The notes: generated by a model from the sequence alone, not told the origin. A stretch of 64,000 nucleotides of DNA from DASXHZ01 sp036488085 (GCA_036488085.1 DASXHZ010000043.1:8289-72288); one strand, 5' to 3'. Shown: positions 36,071-44,042, numbered from the stretch's first letter. Numbers and translations are program-made.

Positions 36071-36124
36071 GTGGGGTGCGGCTCTCAGCCGCACCATGGG
36101 CCGGCTGAGAGCCGGCCCCTACAC
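36071..36124. repeat. Nested palindromic element between the kinase and EndoIII-like genes
   Basis: Two hairpins side by side: GTGCGGCT-CTC-AGCCGCAC (36076-36094) and GGGCCGGCT-GAG-AGCCGGCCC (36098-36118). They are inverted copies of each other, so the whole region can also fold as one larger palindrome ending in CCCCTACAC. A half copy lies at 37771-37793. The rest of the 114-bp spacer has no visible feature. Confidence 0.8.
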
Positions 36125-36153
36125 GGGCTCGCCGCGAAATAGTGCGAAGTTGG

Positions 36154-36819
36154 TCACGCCACGGCGTTTCGGTACCACGCGCACGTACCGCGCAGCGGGC
36201 AGACTCCGCAGCGCGGCTCCGAGGTCTTGCAGACTTCCTGGCCGTGGCGGCGGAGGAGCGAGTGGAGGGAACGCGCGGTCTTGGCGTCAGTCACTTCCGA
36301 GGCTGCGCGCGCTGCCGCCTTCCTGTAGGTGGTGGAGTAGCTCTTCGCTTCGTCGACGAAGCCGAGGCGGCAGAGGACGCGAAGGGCGTTCGAATCGGGT
36401 GCGATCCTCGGGTGGCCGCCTGCGAAGAGGAGAATGCGGTCGGCGTATGGCTCGCCGACCGAGGGGAACTCACGGAGCAGCTTCTTCGCGGCTTCCGGGT
36501 CGCTGCGCACTGCCTCTCGCAGGCGAGCAAGGCCGATCCGCTGGGCCACTCGGGCGGATTCGAGCACCTTCCCCGCCCGGTGCTCCGGCTTCATCCCACC
36601 GCCTGCAATGACCTCGGCGATCCCGGCTTCGCTGTGCTTCAGGATGGCCTCAGGCGACGTGCCGACGGCTCGCTTCAGCGCGCGAAAGGTGGCGATGCGT
36701 CGAGCGTCATCAACGAGATACGCGGCGTTCTCGAGCAGAACCATCTCGAACGGATCAGTGATCTCAGGCTTGAGATCACCGTAAACGTCCCGAAGCGACG
36801 CCGCTACGCTCCGCAGCAT
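36154..36819 (-). CDS. Endonuclease III-like HhH-GPD DNA glycosylase with 4Fe-4S cluster
   Basis: A 221-residue protein of the Nth/MutY fold. The C-terminal cluster motif is C-x6-C-x2-C-x5-C (CKTSEPRCGVCPLRGTC). The helix-hairpin-helix region reads LREFPSVGEPYADRILLFAGG, followed by the conserved Asp in PDSNALRV. The Lys of the usual GRKTA motif (K120 in E. coli Nth) is replaced by Pro (GEPYA), so the lyase activity of EndoIII is unlikely; the Asp suggests a monofunctional glycosylase or a binding protein. Substrate unknown. Confidence 0.85.
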   Translation of the reverse strand: MLRSVAASLRDVYGDLKPEITDPFEMVLLENAAYLVDDARRIATFRALKRAVGTSPEAILKHSEAGIAEVIAGGGMKPEHRAGKVLESARVAQRIGLARLREAVRSDPEAAKKLLREFPSVGEPYADRILLFAGGHPRIAPDSNALRVLCRLGFVDEAKSYSTTYRKAAARAASEVTDAKTARSLHSLLRRHGQEVCKTSEPRCGVCPLRGTCAWYRNAVA

Positions 36820-36982
36820 GCAAGCATCTTAGGACTTGTAGCAATGCCTCGCTGCTTTGACGCACGTCCACGCGGGATGTGCAGCAACGTCTCGCCGCGC
36901 CCACTCACGTCCCCGAGTGCTTGCCGCAACGTTCCGCCGCGGCGAGGCACGTCCGCGCGAACGGCGTAACAGTGTTGCGCGG

Positions 36983-37568
36983 CGGCGGAGCAATGTTTCG
37001 CGGGAGCGTTGCATGTGCAGCGGTGCTGCGAAGCACCGCCACGAGGCAGCGTTGCACGTGCAGCGACGGAGCGACACACTGCTACGAGCCAGCGCTACAC
37101 GTGCAGCGCTGGAGCGAGACACTGCTACGAGGCGGCGTTACACGTGCGGCGGTGGAGCGAAGCATTGCTACGAAGCGGCGTTGGACGTGCCGCGGTGGAG
37201 CGAAACATTGCTGCAAGGCGTCGTTGGACGTGTGGCGGTGAAGCGAGACATTGCTGCGAGGCGTCGTGGGACGTGTGGCGGTGAAGCGAGACATTGCTGT
37301 AAGGCGGCGTTGGACGTGCCGCGGTGGAGCGAGAGATTGCTTCAAGGCGGCGTTGGACGTGCGGCGGTGGAGCGAAACATTGCTTCAAGGCGGCGTTGGA
37401 CGTGCCGCGGTGGAGCGAAGCACTACTTCGAGGTAGCGTTACACATGCGGCGGTGGAGCGAAACATTGCTACGAGGTAGCGTTACACATGCAGCGGTGGA
37501 GCGAAACATTGCTGCGAGGCAGCGTTAGACGTGTCGCGGTGGAGCGGGTCGCTGCTACGAGTGAGCGG
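36983..37568. repeat. Tandem array of 43-bp units (about 13 copies)
   Basis: From 36983 the sequence repeats with a strict 43-bp period; unit starts are 36983, 37026, 37069, 37112, 37155, 37198, 37241, 37284, 37327, 37370, 37413, 37456, 37499 and a partial one at 37542. Core motifs: GAGCGAAACATTGCT at the start and ACGTGCCGCGGTG at the end. Outer copies are more diverged; weaker units may extend left to about 36854. Since 43 is not a multiple of 3, each unit shifts the frame, and all six frames stay open; no protein is inferred. Two adjacent units carry GCTAC-GAG-GTAGC and GCTGC-GAG-GCAGC, paired substitutions that keep a small stem. No spacers, so not a CRISPR. Confidence 0.93.
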
Positions 37569-37589
37569 AAATGGTTGCGGCTGAAAGCG

Positions 37590-37770
37590 TGTGAAGAAAT
37601 CTCCCCTCGTCATCCTGAGTCGCCGAAGCCGCGAAGCGGCGCAGGACGGCGAAGGAACTCAAGATGCGAGGCAGGAGCCACTTGCAGCGCATTCTGAGAT
37701 CCTTCGCTGCGCTACGCGGCTTCGCCGCTCCGCCAAGCTCAGGATGACGGAAACGCGATTTCTTCACAGC
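37590..37770. repeat. Long imperfect palindrome, family P2
   Basis: The outer arms, near 37593-37619 (ending CGTCATCCTGAG) and 37738-37765 (starting CTCAGGATGACG), are inverted copies with both ends GAAGAAATC. The inside arms pair less well (CGAAGCCGCG with CGCGGCTTCG). The central 80 bases have no feature. It lies next to the 43-bp array and just beyond the stop of the reductase gene at 37787. Confidence 0.8.
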
Positions 37771-37793
37771 CTCTGAGAGCCGCCCCCTACACT
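37771..37793. repeat. Half element related to 36071-36124, overlapping the reductase stop
   Basis: Read on the minus strand, GTGTAGGGGGCGGCTCTCAG matches one arm of the nested palindrome at 36071-36124. The TAG stop codon of the DHFR-like gene sits inside the GTGTAG end. Only one arm is present. Confidence 0.55.
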
Positions 37794-38347
37794 CGCGGCT
37801 TATAGGTGTTGACGACTTTCGCGATGCCATCCTGGTAGGCGACGGACGACACGAGAGCGAGCGGCGTGCGGGAGGTGAAGATGCGCATGCCGTCGGCGAT
37901 GGCGACCGGATTGACGAAGAGATTCAGCTCGTCGATGAGGCGATTCTCGATCAGGGAGCTGACGAAACCGGCGCCGCCGTAGACGAGGAGATCCTTGCCG
38001 CCCTGGCTCTTGAGCTGGTTCACGGCAGCGACTACGTCGCCGTTCTCGACCCGAACGTTCTTTCCTTCCATGCTGGAGACGGTCCGGCTGAAGACGACCT
38101 TCGGCGTGTTCACCATCTTCTGGGCGAAGTCGTACTGGGGGTCATCGGACTTGATGCTTTCCCAGTAGTTGACGAACCCCGGCGTCATCTTCCGCCCCAT
38201 CAGGATCGTGTCGCTCGTGTCGACGAGCTCATTGATAAAGGCGAGGAGCTTCTCGTCGTTCTCTCGCGTCATCCAGTCGAGCTGCCCCTCCGGGCCGGCC
38301 ACGAAGCCGTCGACAGTGATCTGCATCTGTAGTTTCAGTTTTCGCAT
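37787..38347 (-). CDS. Dihydrofolate reductase-like (RibD C-terminal domain) protein
   Basis: About 186 residues of the RibD_C/DHFR-like fold. Features: LQMQITVDGFVAGPEGQLDW, DTILMGRKMTPGF and, for the dinucleotide site, KDLLVYGGAGFVSSLIENRL. Related proteins are pyrimidine/dihydrofolate reductase-like but most have no known role. ATG 38347 (MRKLKLQ) is chosen; ATG 38362 would add five residues. It follows the MOSC gene by 18 bp on the same strand and may be co-transcribed. Confidence 0.88.
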   Translation of the reverse strand: MRKLKLQMQITVDGFVAGPEGQLDWMTRENDEKLLAFINELVDTSDTILMGRKMTPGFVNYWESIKSDDPQYDFAQKMVNTPKVVFSRTVSSMEGKNVRVENGDVVAAVNQLKSQGGKDLLVYGGAGFVSSLIENRLIDELNLFVNPVAIADGMRIFTSRTPLALVSSVAYQDGIAKVVNTYKPRV

Positions 38348-38365
38348 GTTCCGCTCCTCCAAGAA

Positions 38366-39013
38366 TTAGGAATCCGGCTCCCAGAGCCGCTCCCGAAAAT
38401 AGTCGCGCCAACCTTTCGGCAGCGCCGCCAGCCCGCTCGCGCGCCGCAGCAGCTCCTGCTTCGACTCGTCGACGGTATAGAGGCTGACGATCTCTGCGAC
38501 AGTCACCGCCGGCCCCACGGCAGGAACGAGCGCAATCGGATCACCCGCCGCCAACTCTCCTTCGCGCGAGACGGAGAGATAGAAGCCGGTCCGGCCGCTC
38601 CGCAGGAAGCGCTTGATCATGTCCAGTCGGCCAAAACGGATCGCGAGCTTGAAGCACGGTGTGCGCGGCTGCGTGACGACGAATTCCGCGGAGCCGATGG
38701 TCAGCCGGTCGCCGATACCGACGGAGCTCTCGTCGAGCCCCTCGGACGTGATGTTCTCCCCGAACGATCCCCACGGCAGATCGACGCCCGGAAGCTCGCC
38801 GCGCCAGAAGTCGTAGTGTTCGGCGGGATAGACGTATACCGCCTTCTCGGCACCCCCGTGCACCGTCAGATCCGACTGGCGGTCGCCTTCCAGGTTCAGG
38901 CGGCGCGCCCAAACGCGGGCGGCAACCGGATCTTTGTAGATCGACGTCCGAACGGTTTGTCCCTGCCAAGTCACTTCGCGCGGCAATCCGACGTTGACCG
39001 AGACGACTTTCAC
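38366..39013 (-). CDS. MOSC domain protein (YiiM-like)
   Basis: About 215 residues. The MOSC (Moco sulfurase C-terminal) domain contains DLTVHGGAEKAVYVYPAEHYDFW, GSFGENITSEGL and the Cys in PRTPCFKL, expected to act on molybdenum cofactor or related sulfur transfers. The C-terminal helices (LYTVDESKQELLRRASGLAAL, WRDYFRERL) are the 3-alpha domain seen in YiiM. The GTG at 39013 begins VKVVSVNVGLPREV; the frame extends upstream only as a shadow. YiiM-type proteins handle N-hydroxylated compounds in E. coli. Confidence 0.9.
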   Translation of the reverse strand: MKVVSVNVGLPREVTWQGQTVRTSIYKDPVAARVWARRLNLEGDRQSDLTVHGGAEKAVYVYPAEHYDFWRGELPGVDLPWGSFGENITSEGLDESSVGIGDRLTIGSAEFVVTQPRTPCFKLAIRFGRLDMIKRFLRSGRTGFYLSVSREGELAAGDPIALVPAVGPAVTVAEIVSLYTVDESKQELLRRASGLAALPKGWRDYFRERLWEPDS

Positions 39014-39032
39014 GCGCGAATGGTAACGGCGC

Positions 39033-41870
39033 TCACTGCCCGTCGTACATCTCTTCGTTGATCGCGGCCTGCGGGAGGGCGATGTTGGCGCGGAGGGCGA
39101 GCTTCGCGGGCGGATCGGTTGGTGCGACGAGGCCGAGGGCGGTGGCGGGGAGGGGCGTGACTTCGATCTTGCGGGGGGTGGGGCGGTCGGTTTCGATCTC
39201 GGCGATGCCGCCGATTTGGAGCGGAGCGAGGGTGCGGGCGGCGGGGCGGATGGTCGGCTCGAGCGCTTCGCGGTCGGCGGGGAGGAGCGGGGCGAAGGCG
39301 ATGACCGGCATCGGGGCACTGGCAGTGGAGACCACGCGCAGCTTCGACGCGTTCTGGGCGAGAAGCGGGTTGGCCTCGGAGACGAATGCGGCGTCGCTCT
39401 TGCCGAAGAGAACGTTCGCGACGGCGGCATCGTCGTCGGTCGCGAGGACGACCTTTGCCCCGGTGCCACTGCTGTCGCGTAGGCCTTCGGCGATGGAGAG
39501 TGTGCGGCCGTGCAGTTCTTTGAGGCCGTTGGACGACGGGACGATCACGACGCGCTTGTAGGACGTCCGTCCCTCGCGCGCGAACTGGAAGCGCGGCGTG
39601 AGATCGCTCGCGAGCTCGGCGACGAATTCGGGATTCGCGATGACGACGCCGACCGCGGCACGGTTCGAGGCGAAGAACGAGCGCGCATCGTCGGCGCGGC
39701 GGAACAGTTCGATGTGGAGCGGCACGCTCGACGACGCGGCGAGCTGGCCGACGTAGGCGGACATCGTCTCGGCGAGCCGCTTCTCATTCTCGGCGGGGAT
39801 GTCGGGCAGGAAGACGAGCACGGTGCGTCGCGGGGTGCTCGACGACGGCTGTGGCGCTTCGGCGACCGGCTGCAGCGCTTCGAGGTACTTTCGGGCTGCG
39901 CTCTCCGCCGCATTCGGGAGTCCCGCTGTTAGCGCGCGGTTGAAGGCGGTCCGCGCGTCGTCGCTATCGCCGTTGGCGAGCTCGCTCTCGCCTCGAATGA
40001 ATTGCGCAATCGCGGCATAGCGGTCGTCGAGAGCCACCGCGCGATCGGTCAGCGCACGGGCCCCTCGCAGATCGGTGCTCGCGACGGCGAGAAGCGCGGT
40101 GGCGAGGTCGCGCTTCGCGCGGGGGCAGAGGTCGTCGGTCGTGCCGACGCTTAGCGCAACTTGGTCGCCCCTCACCCGGCGCTCCGCGCCACCCTCTCCC
40201 GGAGGGAGAGGGCATTTCGGAGCGAAGCGCGACAAGATCTCTAGCGCGTTCGAGTACTCGCGCTGCGCGAGGGCGATCTCGCCGGAGGCGAGGGCGACTT
40301 CGTCCCAGGCGGGGTCGGCGGCCAGGGCGGCGGCGAGGTGCGGCTGAGCGTCGCGAGGGCGGCCGCCCTGCCAGAGCAACAGTCCGGCGTCGCCGCGGGC
40401 GAAGGGGTCGGAGGACATTTGCGCCAGCGCGGCGGCATCGCGTTTCGCGAGGGCGGCGAGGAGCGGCGTATCGACGTACTTGCGCGCGGCTTCCAGCTCG
40501 CCGCCGCGCAGCAGGTTCGCGCCGAGGGCGGTGCGGAGCTCGGAATGGTTCGGATCCTTCGCCAGCAACTGTTCGAGGTCGCCGCGCTCGGCGACCAGAT
40601 CACCGCGGTCGCGCGCGATGAGCGCTCGCTCCAGGATCGCGGCGCGGTTGTCGGGCGGCGCGTTCGCGATTGCACGCGCGGCGTCATCGAGGTGCTGTCG
40701 ATGCCGTTCGAGGCGCGCGAGAACGATCATCGAGTCGACGTCGCCGGTGTTCTCGCGCAGCGCGGTTGCCGCGGCATCCGCGTTCCCGAGCTTCAGCTCA
40801 GCGCGGCCGAGGAGGCGCAGGGCGAGCGTCTTCGACGGTGCGTCGAAACGCGGCAAGCCTTCGCGAAGCATCTTCACCGTCTGCGCGGCGTCGCCGCGTT
40901 TCCAGGCGATCTCGCCGAGGTGGAGGTATGCGAGCGGGAGCGACGCGTCGACCGCGAGCGCCGCGCGGTACTCCTGCTCCGCGCGATCCGGCTTGTTCCA
41001 GTTGAAGTAGATAAACCCGAGGTTGTAGTGCGCGTCGGCGCTCATCGGGTCGAGCTTCAGCGACTTCGCGAACGCATCCGACGCCTGTTGCCATGCCTGC
41101 TGCTTCATCCAGATGGCGCCGAGGTTCGCGTACGCGCGGGCGTGAATCGGATCGACCGCCTCGCTGCGCGCGAACGCCTTGTCGATCGGCTCCAGCGCCT
41201 TGGTGTAGGCGCCGAGCGCCTCGGAGTAGCGCCCGCTCTCGAACAGCGCGGCGCCGAGGTTGTAATAGGCGCGGGTGTAGTCGCGGTCGATCGCGATCGC
41301 CTTGCGGTACTCGTCGATCGCCTCGTTCTTCTTGCCGGTCGCGTAGAGCGCGTTGCCGAGGCTGAAGTGGTGCCGCGCCTCGTTCGGGGCGAGGCGCGTC
41401 GCCTCCTGCAGTGCCGCGACGGCCTCGGCGTCCCGGTTCAGCGAACGGAGGATCGTGCCACGGAGCGCGTGCAGCGCCGCATCGCGCGCGTTCTTCTCGA
41501 GGGCGCGATCGATGAACGTCAGCGCCTCGGATGACTTCCCCAGCTGCTGCGCCGCGGCGGCGGCGTTGGAGAGGAGCGTGCGGTCGGACGGCGCCTGATT
41601 CACACCTTGGACAAAGAGCTTGTACGCCTCGCCGACCTTCTGCTGCTGGAAGAGAATCGCGCCGGCATTGGCGTATGCCGTGGAGAGCTGCGGAGCGGCT
41701 TCAATCGCCTTCCGGTACTTCGCCAGCGCGTCGTCGAGCCGGCCGGCCTCACGCGCGCGGTCCCCCTCCTCCATGAGGCTCCGCGCCACCTCGGGAATGT
41801 CTTGCTGAGCCCACGCGGAGAGCGGGAGCGCGAGCAGGAAGATTGCGATGAGAGATCGAAGACCGAGCAT
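39033..41870 (-). CDS. TPR protein with C-terminal PhnD-like binding domain
   Basis: A 945-residue exported protein (signal MLGLRSLIAIFLLALPLSAWA). From about residue 30 to 680 there are many TPR units (e.g. ARAYANLGAIWMKQQAWQQA, ADAHYNLGFIYFNWNKPDRA). From about 685 the C-terminus resembles PhnD/SsuA-type periplasmic binding proteins (TVLVFLPDIPAENEKRLAE, LKELHGRTLSIAEG, KSDAAFVSEANPLL). The fusion suggests a binding protein held in a TPR scaffold. It lies downstream of a TonB receptor gene, all on one strand. An in-frame palindromic element (40167-40212) inserts CPLPPGEGGAERRVRGD between TPRs. Confidence 0.85.
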   Translation of the reverse strand: MLGLRSLIAIFLLALPLSAWAQQDIPEVARSLMEEGDRAREAGRLDDALAKYRKAIEAAPQLSTAYANAGAILFQQQKVGEAYKLFVQGVNQAPSDRTLLSNAAAAAQQLGKSSEALTFIDRALEKNARDAALHALRGTILRSLNRDAEAVAALQEATRLAPNEARHHFSLGNALYATGKKNEAIDEYRKAIAIDRDYTRAYYNLGAALFESGRYSEALGAYTKALEPIDKAFARSEAVDPIHARAYANLGAIWMKQQAWQQASDAFAKSLKLDPMSADAHYNLGFIYFNWNKPDRAEQEYRAALAVDASLPLAYLHLGEIAWKRGDAAQTVKMLREGLPRFDAPSKTLALRLLGRAELKLGNADAAATALRENTGDVDSMIVLARLERHRQHLDDAARAIANAPPDNRAAILERALIARDRGDLVAERGDLEQLLAKDPNHSELRTALGANLLRGGELEAARKYVDTPLLAALAKRDAAALAQMSSDPFARGDAGLLLWQGGRPRDAQPHLAAALAADPAWDEVALASGEIALAQREYSNALEILSRFAPKCPLPPGEGGAERRVRGDQVALSVGTTDDLCPRAKRDLATALLAVASTDLRGARALTDRAVALDDRYAAIAQFIRGESELANGDSDDARTAFNRALTAGLPNAAESAARKYLEALQPVAEAPQPSSSTPRRTVLVFLPDIPAENEKRLAETMSAYVGQLAASSSVPLHIELFRRADDARSFFASNRAAVGVVIANPEFVAELASDLTPRFQFAREGRTSYKRVVIVPSSNGLKELHGRTLSIAEGLRDSSGTGAKVVLATDDDAAVANVLFGKSDAAFVSEANPLLAQNASKLRVVSTASAPMPVIAFAPLLPADREALEPTIRPAARTLAPLQIGGIAEIETDRPTPRKIEVTPLPATALGLVAPTDPPAKLALRANIALPQAAINEEMYDGQ
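40167..40212. repeat. In-frame palindromic element, family P1 (copy b)
   Basis: A 46-bp element with hairpins GGCGC-TCC-GCGCC and CCCTCTCCC-GG-AGGGAGAGGG, matching copies at 20730 and 49251. It is in frame in the TPR-PhnD gene and encodes CPLPPGEGGAERRVRGD. The GGCGC/GCGCC stem replaces the GGCC/GGCC stem of the 49251 copy, keeping pairing. Confidence 0.92.
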
Positions 41871-41880
41871 TCAAGAGACG

Positions 41881-41975
41881 TTACTCGTTACTCGTGACTC
41901 GTTACTCGTTGTTCGTTACTCGCGCCGGAGACATCGACCCGAGTAACGAACAACGAGTAACGAGTAACGACTCAG
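41881..41975. repeat. Intergenic hairpin with arms of tandem 7-mers (copy b)
   Basis: The left arm (41881-41922) is six tandem 7-mers of type TTACTCG; the right arm (41940-41975) is its inverted copy, with 26 inner bases pairing perfectly and a 17-nt loop. The right arm overlaps the TonB-receptor stop codon (41972-41974), and the left arm ends 10 nt before the TPR gene start on the transcript. Confidence 0.9.
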
Positions 41976-44035
41976 AAGTTTACTTCGACCTGCCCGAAGA
42001 ACTCGCGGCCGGTCATCCGGTTCTCCGTTCCGACGATAGTCTCCTCGGGACGTTTGTTGAGCAGGTTGTTGCCGAAGAGCGTGAAGCGGATCGGTCGGCT
42101 GTGGACGAACGGCACGTCGTAACTGACGCGCGCGTTCAGCAGCGTGTAGGACGGCTGCGGCGGCGCGGCGAAGCTCGTGAAGTTGGAGCGGATGAAGAAC
42201 CAGTTCGACGGCGCCTCGTAGCTGCTCTTCCACGATGCCTCCAGCGAGGCGCTCACGTTGTTGAACGGACCGGCATACGCGCCGAAGTTGACCTTGTCCT
42301 TCGGCGCATAGACGAACTCGAACGAATGGCCCGACGAGTCGGTGCCGGCACCGAGCTGGCTCTCGGTTTCGTGCCCGTAGTTCACGAAGCCGGTGACTCG
42401 CCCCGTGACGTTGGCGCGCAACTCGACCTCGCCGCCCATGATCCGCGCGTTCGCCGGCTGGTTCTCCCAACCGAAGGTCGGCATCGGCGCGAGGAGATTC
42501 TGGACGATCACGATGAAGTTCTTCACCCGCGAGCGATAGAGATCCGCCTTGACCGACACTGTCGGAGAGAGCTGATACTCGCCGCCGAGATCGAACGTGC
42601 TGATCTCTTCGGGCTTCAGATTCGGGTTCGGATTGAACGTCGACAACGGGATCAGGAGACCGGGGATGTCGGGATTCGAGGCATTGATGAACCAACTGTC
42701 CTGATAGAGCTCGGAGAAGGTCGGGAAACGAAACGCTGTCGAATAGCCGCCGCGCACGACCAGGCGGCTGCTCGGCGTGTAGACGAACGAGAGTCGCGGC
42801 GAAGTCTTCGATGAGAAGAGGCTGGTCTTGTTGTCATAGCGGATGCCGGCGACGATGCGTAGGAGGTTCGGCAGCGCGTCCCACTGGTCCTGCGCGTAGA
42901 CGGCGAGCTTGTTGTAGCCGGAGGCGACGGTCGCATCCGGCGAGAGCTCCTGAACGTGCTCGGCGCGATCGAGGCGCCGCGCTTCGACGCCGACAAGGAT
43001 GTCGTGCATGGGGATCATGTGGAGCCCGGCGCGGAAGTCACCGATGGCCTGATAGCCGTGGTCGGCGCGATGCGAGAACTCCGGCAGTTCCTGCGCGGCG
43101 TGACAGCCGGCGCAGTGCATGCCGTTTCGGTGCGCGTAGGAGAGGTCGGCGCTCCAGGTGATCGGCGCGTTCGCGGGCGCGTGGTTGTAGCGCAGCGACG
43201 CGATCGTCAGTGCTTGAATGAGGTCGTGCGCCGACGCGAAGCCGGTGCCGGGCGGCAGGCCGAGCTCGGCGGGAAACTCTTCGCGGAATCCGTTCAGATG
43301 ATCGTCGTGGCGATAGAGCGATCCCTGCCAGTCGCCGCGCGAGGCCTTGAGAAAGACATCGGTCCCGCGCACCTTCGACTTGTCGTCAGTCCAGAACTCC
43401 TCGGGCATCTGGCTCTGGTACGCGCGCACCGACGCGAGGTACGAGCCGTTCGCCGTCTTCTTGCCGTACATCGCGTTCACGAGGCCGGTCGAGCGCGCGC
43501 CGGCAAAGAGCTGCGCCTGTCCGCCGGCGAGGTCTTCTCCCGAGAGCGTGACGATGTTGATCACGCCCCAATACGCGTTCTCGCCGTACAGCGACGATCC
43601 GGGACCGCGCACGACTTCGATCCGCTTGATGTTCTCGATCGGGAAGAGGTCGAAGGCGGGGCTGAGCGGAAAGCCGCCGGTGTCGCCGGAGTTGACGGGC
43701 GCGCCGTCGATGAGCATGAGGACACGGTTCGCGAACGGGTTCTCGCCGAAGCCGCGGATGTCGATCGTCTGCGTCATCGGATTCCAGCGGACGTTGACGC
43801 CGGCGACAAGACGGAGGATGTCCGGCACCGTCCGCGCGCCCGATTCCGAGATCTGTTTCGCAGTAACGACCGTGACCGCGCTCGGTGCCTTCGAGATCGG
43901 GATCTCGGTCTTCGTCGCCGCTTCGACTTTCAGTTGCTCTTCGCCGAAGAGCGTGACCTGGCCGATTTTCTTCTGCGCCTCTTGTGCGAGCACAGGTATC
44001 GCGACGATCAGCGCGAAAACGAGAGACTTGCGCAT
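41972..44035 (-). CDS. TonB-dependent receptor with an extracellular-loop CxxCH motif
   Basis: A 687-residue outer-membrane transporter. Signal peptide 1-17 (VFALIVAIPVLA). Plug domain about 50-165 (APSAVTVVTAKQISESGART, VLMLIDGAPVN, IKRIEVVRGPGSSLYGENAYWGVINIVT), then a 22-strand-type barrel ending in aromatic FFGQVEVNF, the usual C-terminal sorting signal. The only two cysteines form CAGCH (c-type heme motif) at about residue 315, likely in a barrel loop. Upstream is an NCS2 permease gene, downstream a binding protein. The substrate is unknown. Confidence 0.93.
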   Translation of the reverse strand: MRKSLVFALIVAIPVLAQEAQKKIGQVTLFGEEQLKVEAATKTEIPISKAPSAVTVVTAKQISESGARTVPDILRLVAGVNVRWNPMTQTIDIRGFGENPFANRVLMLIDGAPVNSGDTGGFPLSPAFDLFPIENIKRIEVVRGPGSSLYGENAYWGVINIVTLSGEDLAGGQAQLFAGARSTGLVNAMYGKKTANGSYLASVRAYQSQMPEEFWTDDKSKVRGTDVFLKASRGDWQGSLYRHDDHLNGFREEFPAELGLPPGTGFASAHDLIQALTIASLRYNHAPANAPITWSADLSYAHRNGMHCAGCHAAQELPEFSHRADHGYQAIGDFRAGLHMIPMHDILVGVEARRLDRAEHVQELSPDATVASGYNKLAVYAQDQWDALPNLLRIVAGIRYDNKTSLFSSKTSPRLSFVYTPSSRLVVRGGYSTAFRFPTFSELYQDSWFINASNPDIPGLLIPLSTFNPNPNLKPEEISTFDLGGEYQLSPTVSVKADLYRSRVKNFIVIVQNLLAPMPTFGWENQPANARIMGGEVELRANVTGRVTGFVNYGHETESQLGAGTDSSGHSFEFVYAPKDKVNFGAYAGPFNNVSASLEASWKSSYEAPSNWFFIRSNFTSFAAPPQPSYTLLNARVSYDVPFVHSRPIRFTLFGNNLLNKRPEETIVGTENRMTGREFFGQVEVNF

Positions 44036-44042
44036 GTTTGCC

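Noticed and set aside
36857..37528. A 223-residue open frame across the tandem array
   Set aside because: All six frames are open there because the 43-bp unit has no stop; the unit length shifts the frame, the composition is Arg/Cys/Ala-rich and no domain is seen.
36983..37568. Possible CRISPR array
   Set aside because: Units follow one another without unique spacers, and no cas gene is nearby.
41881..41975. Intrinsic terminator for the TonB receptor gene
   Set aside because: Stable hairpin, but no U-run after it on either strand, so called a structural repeat instead.
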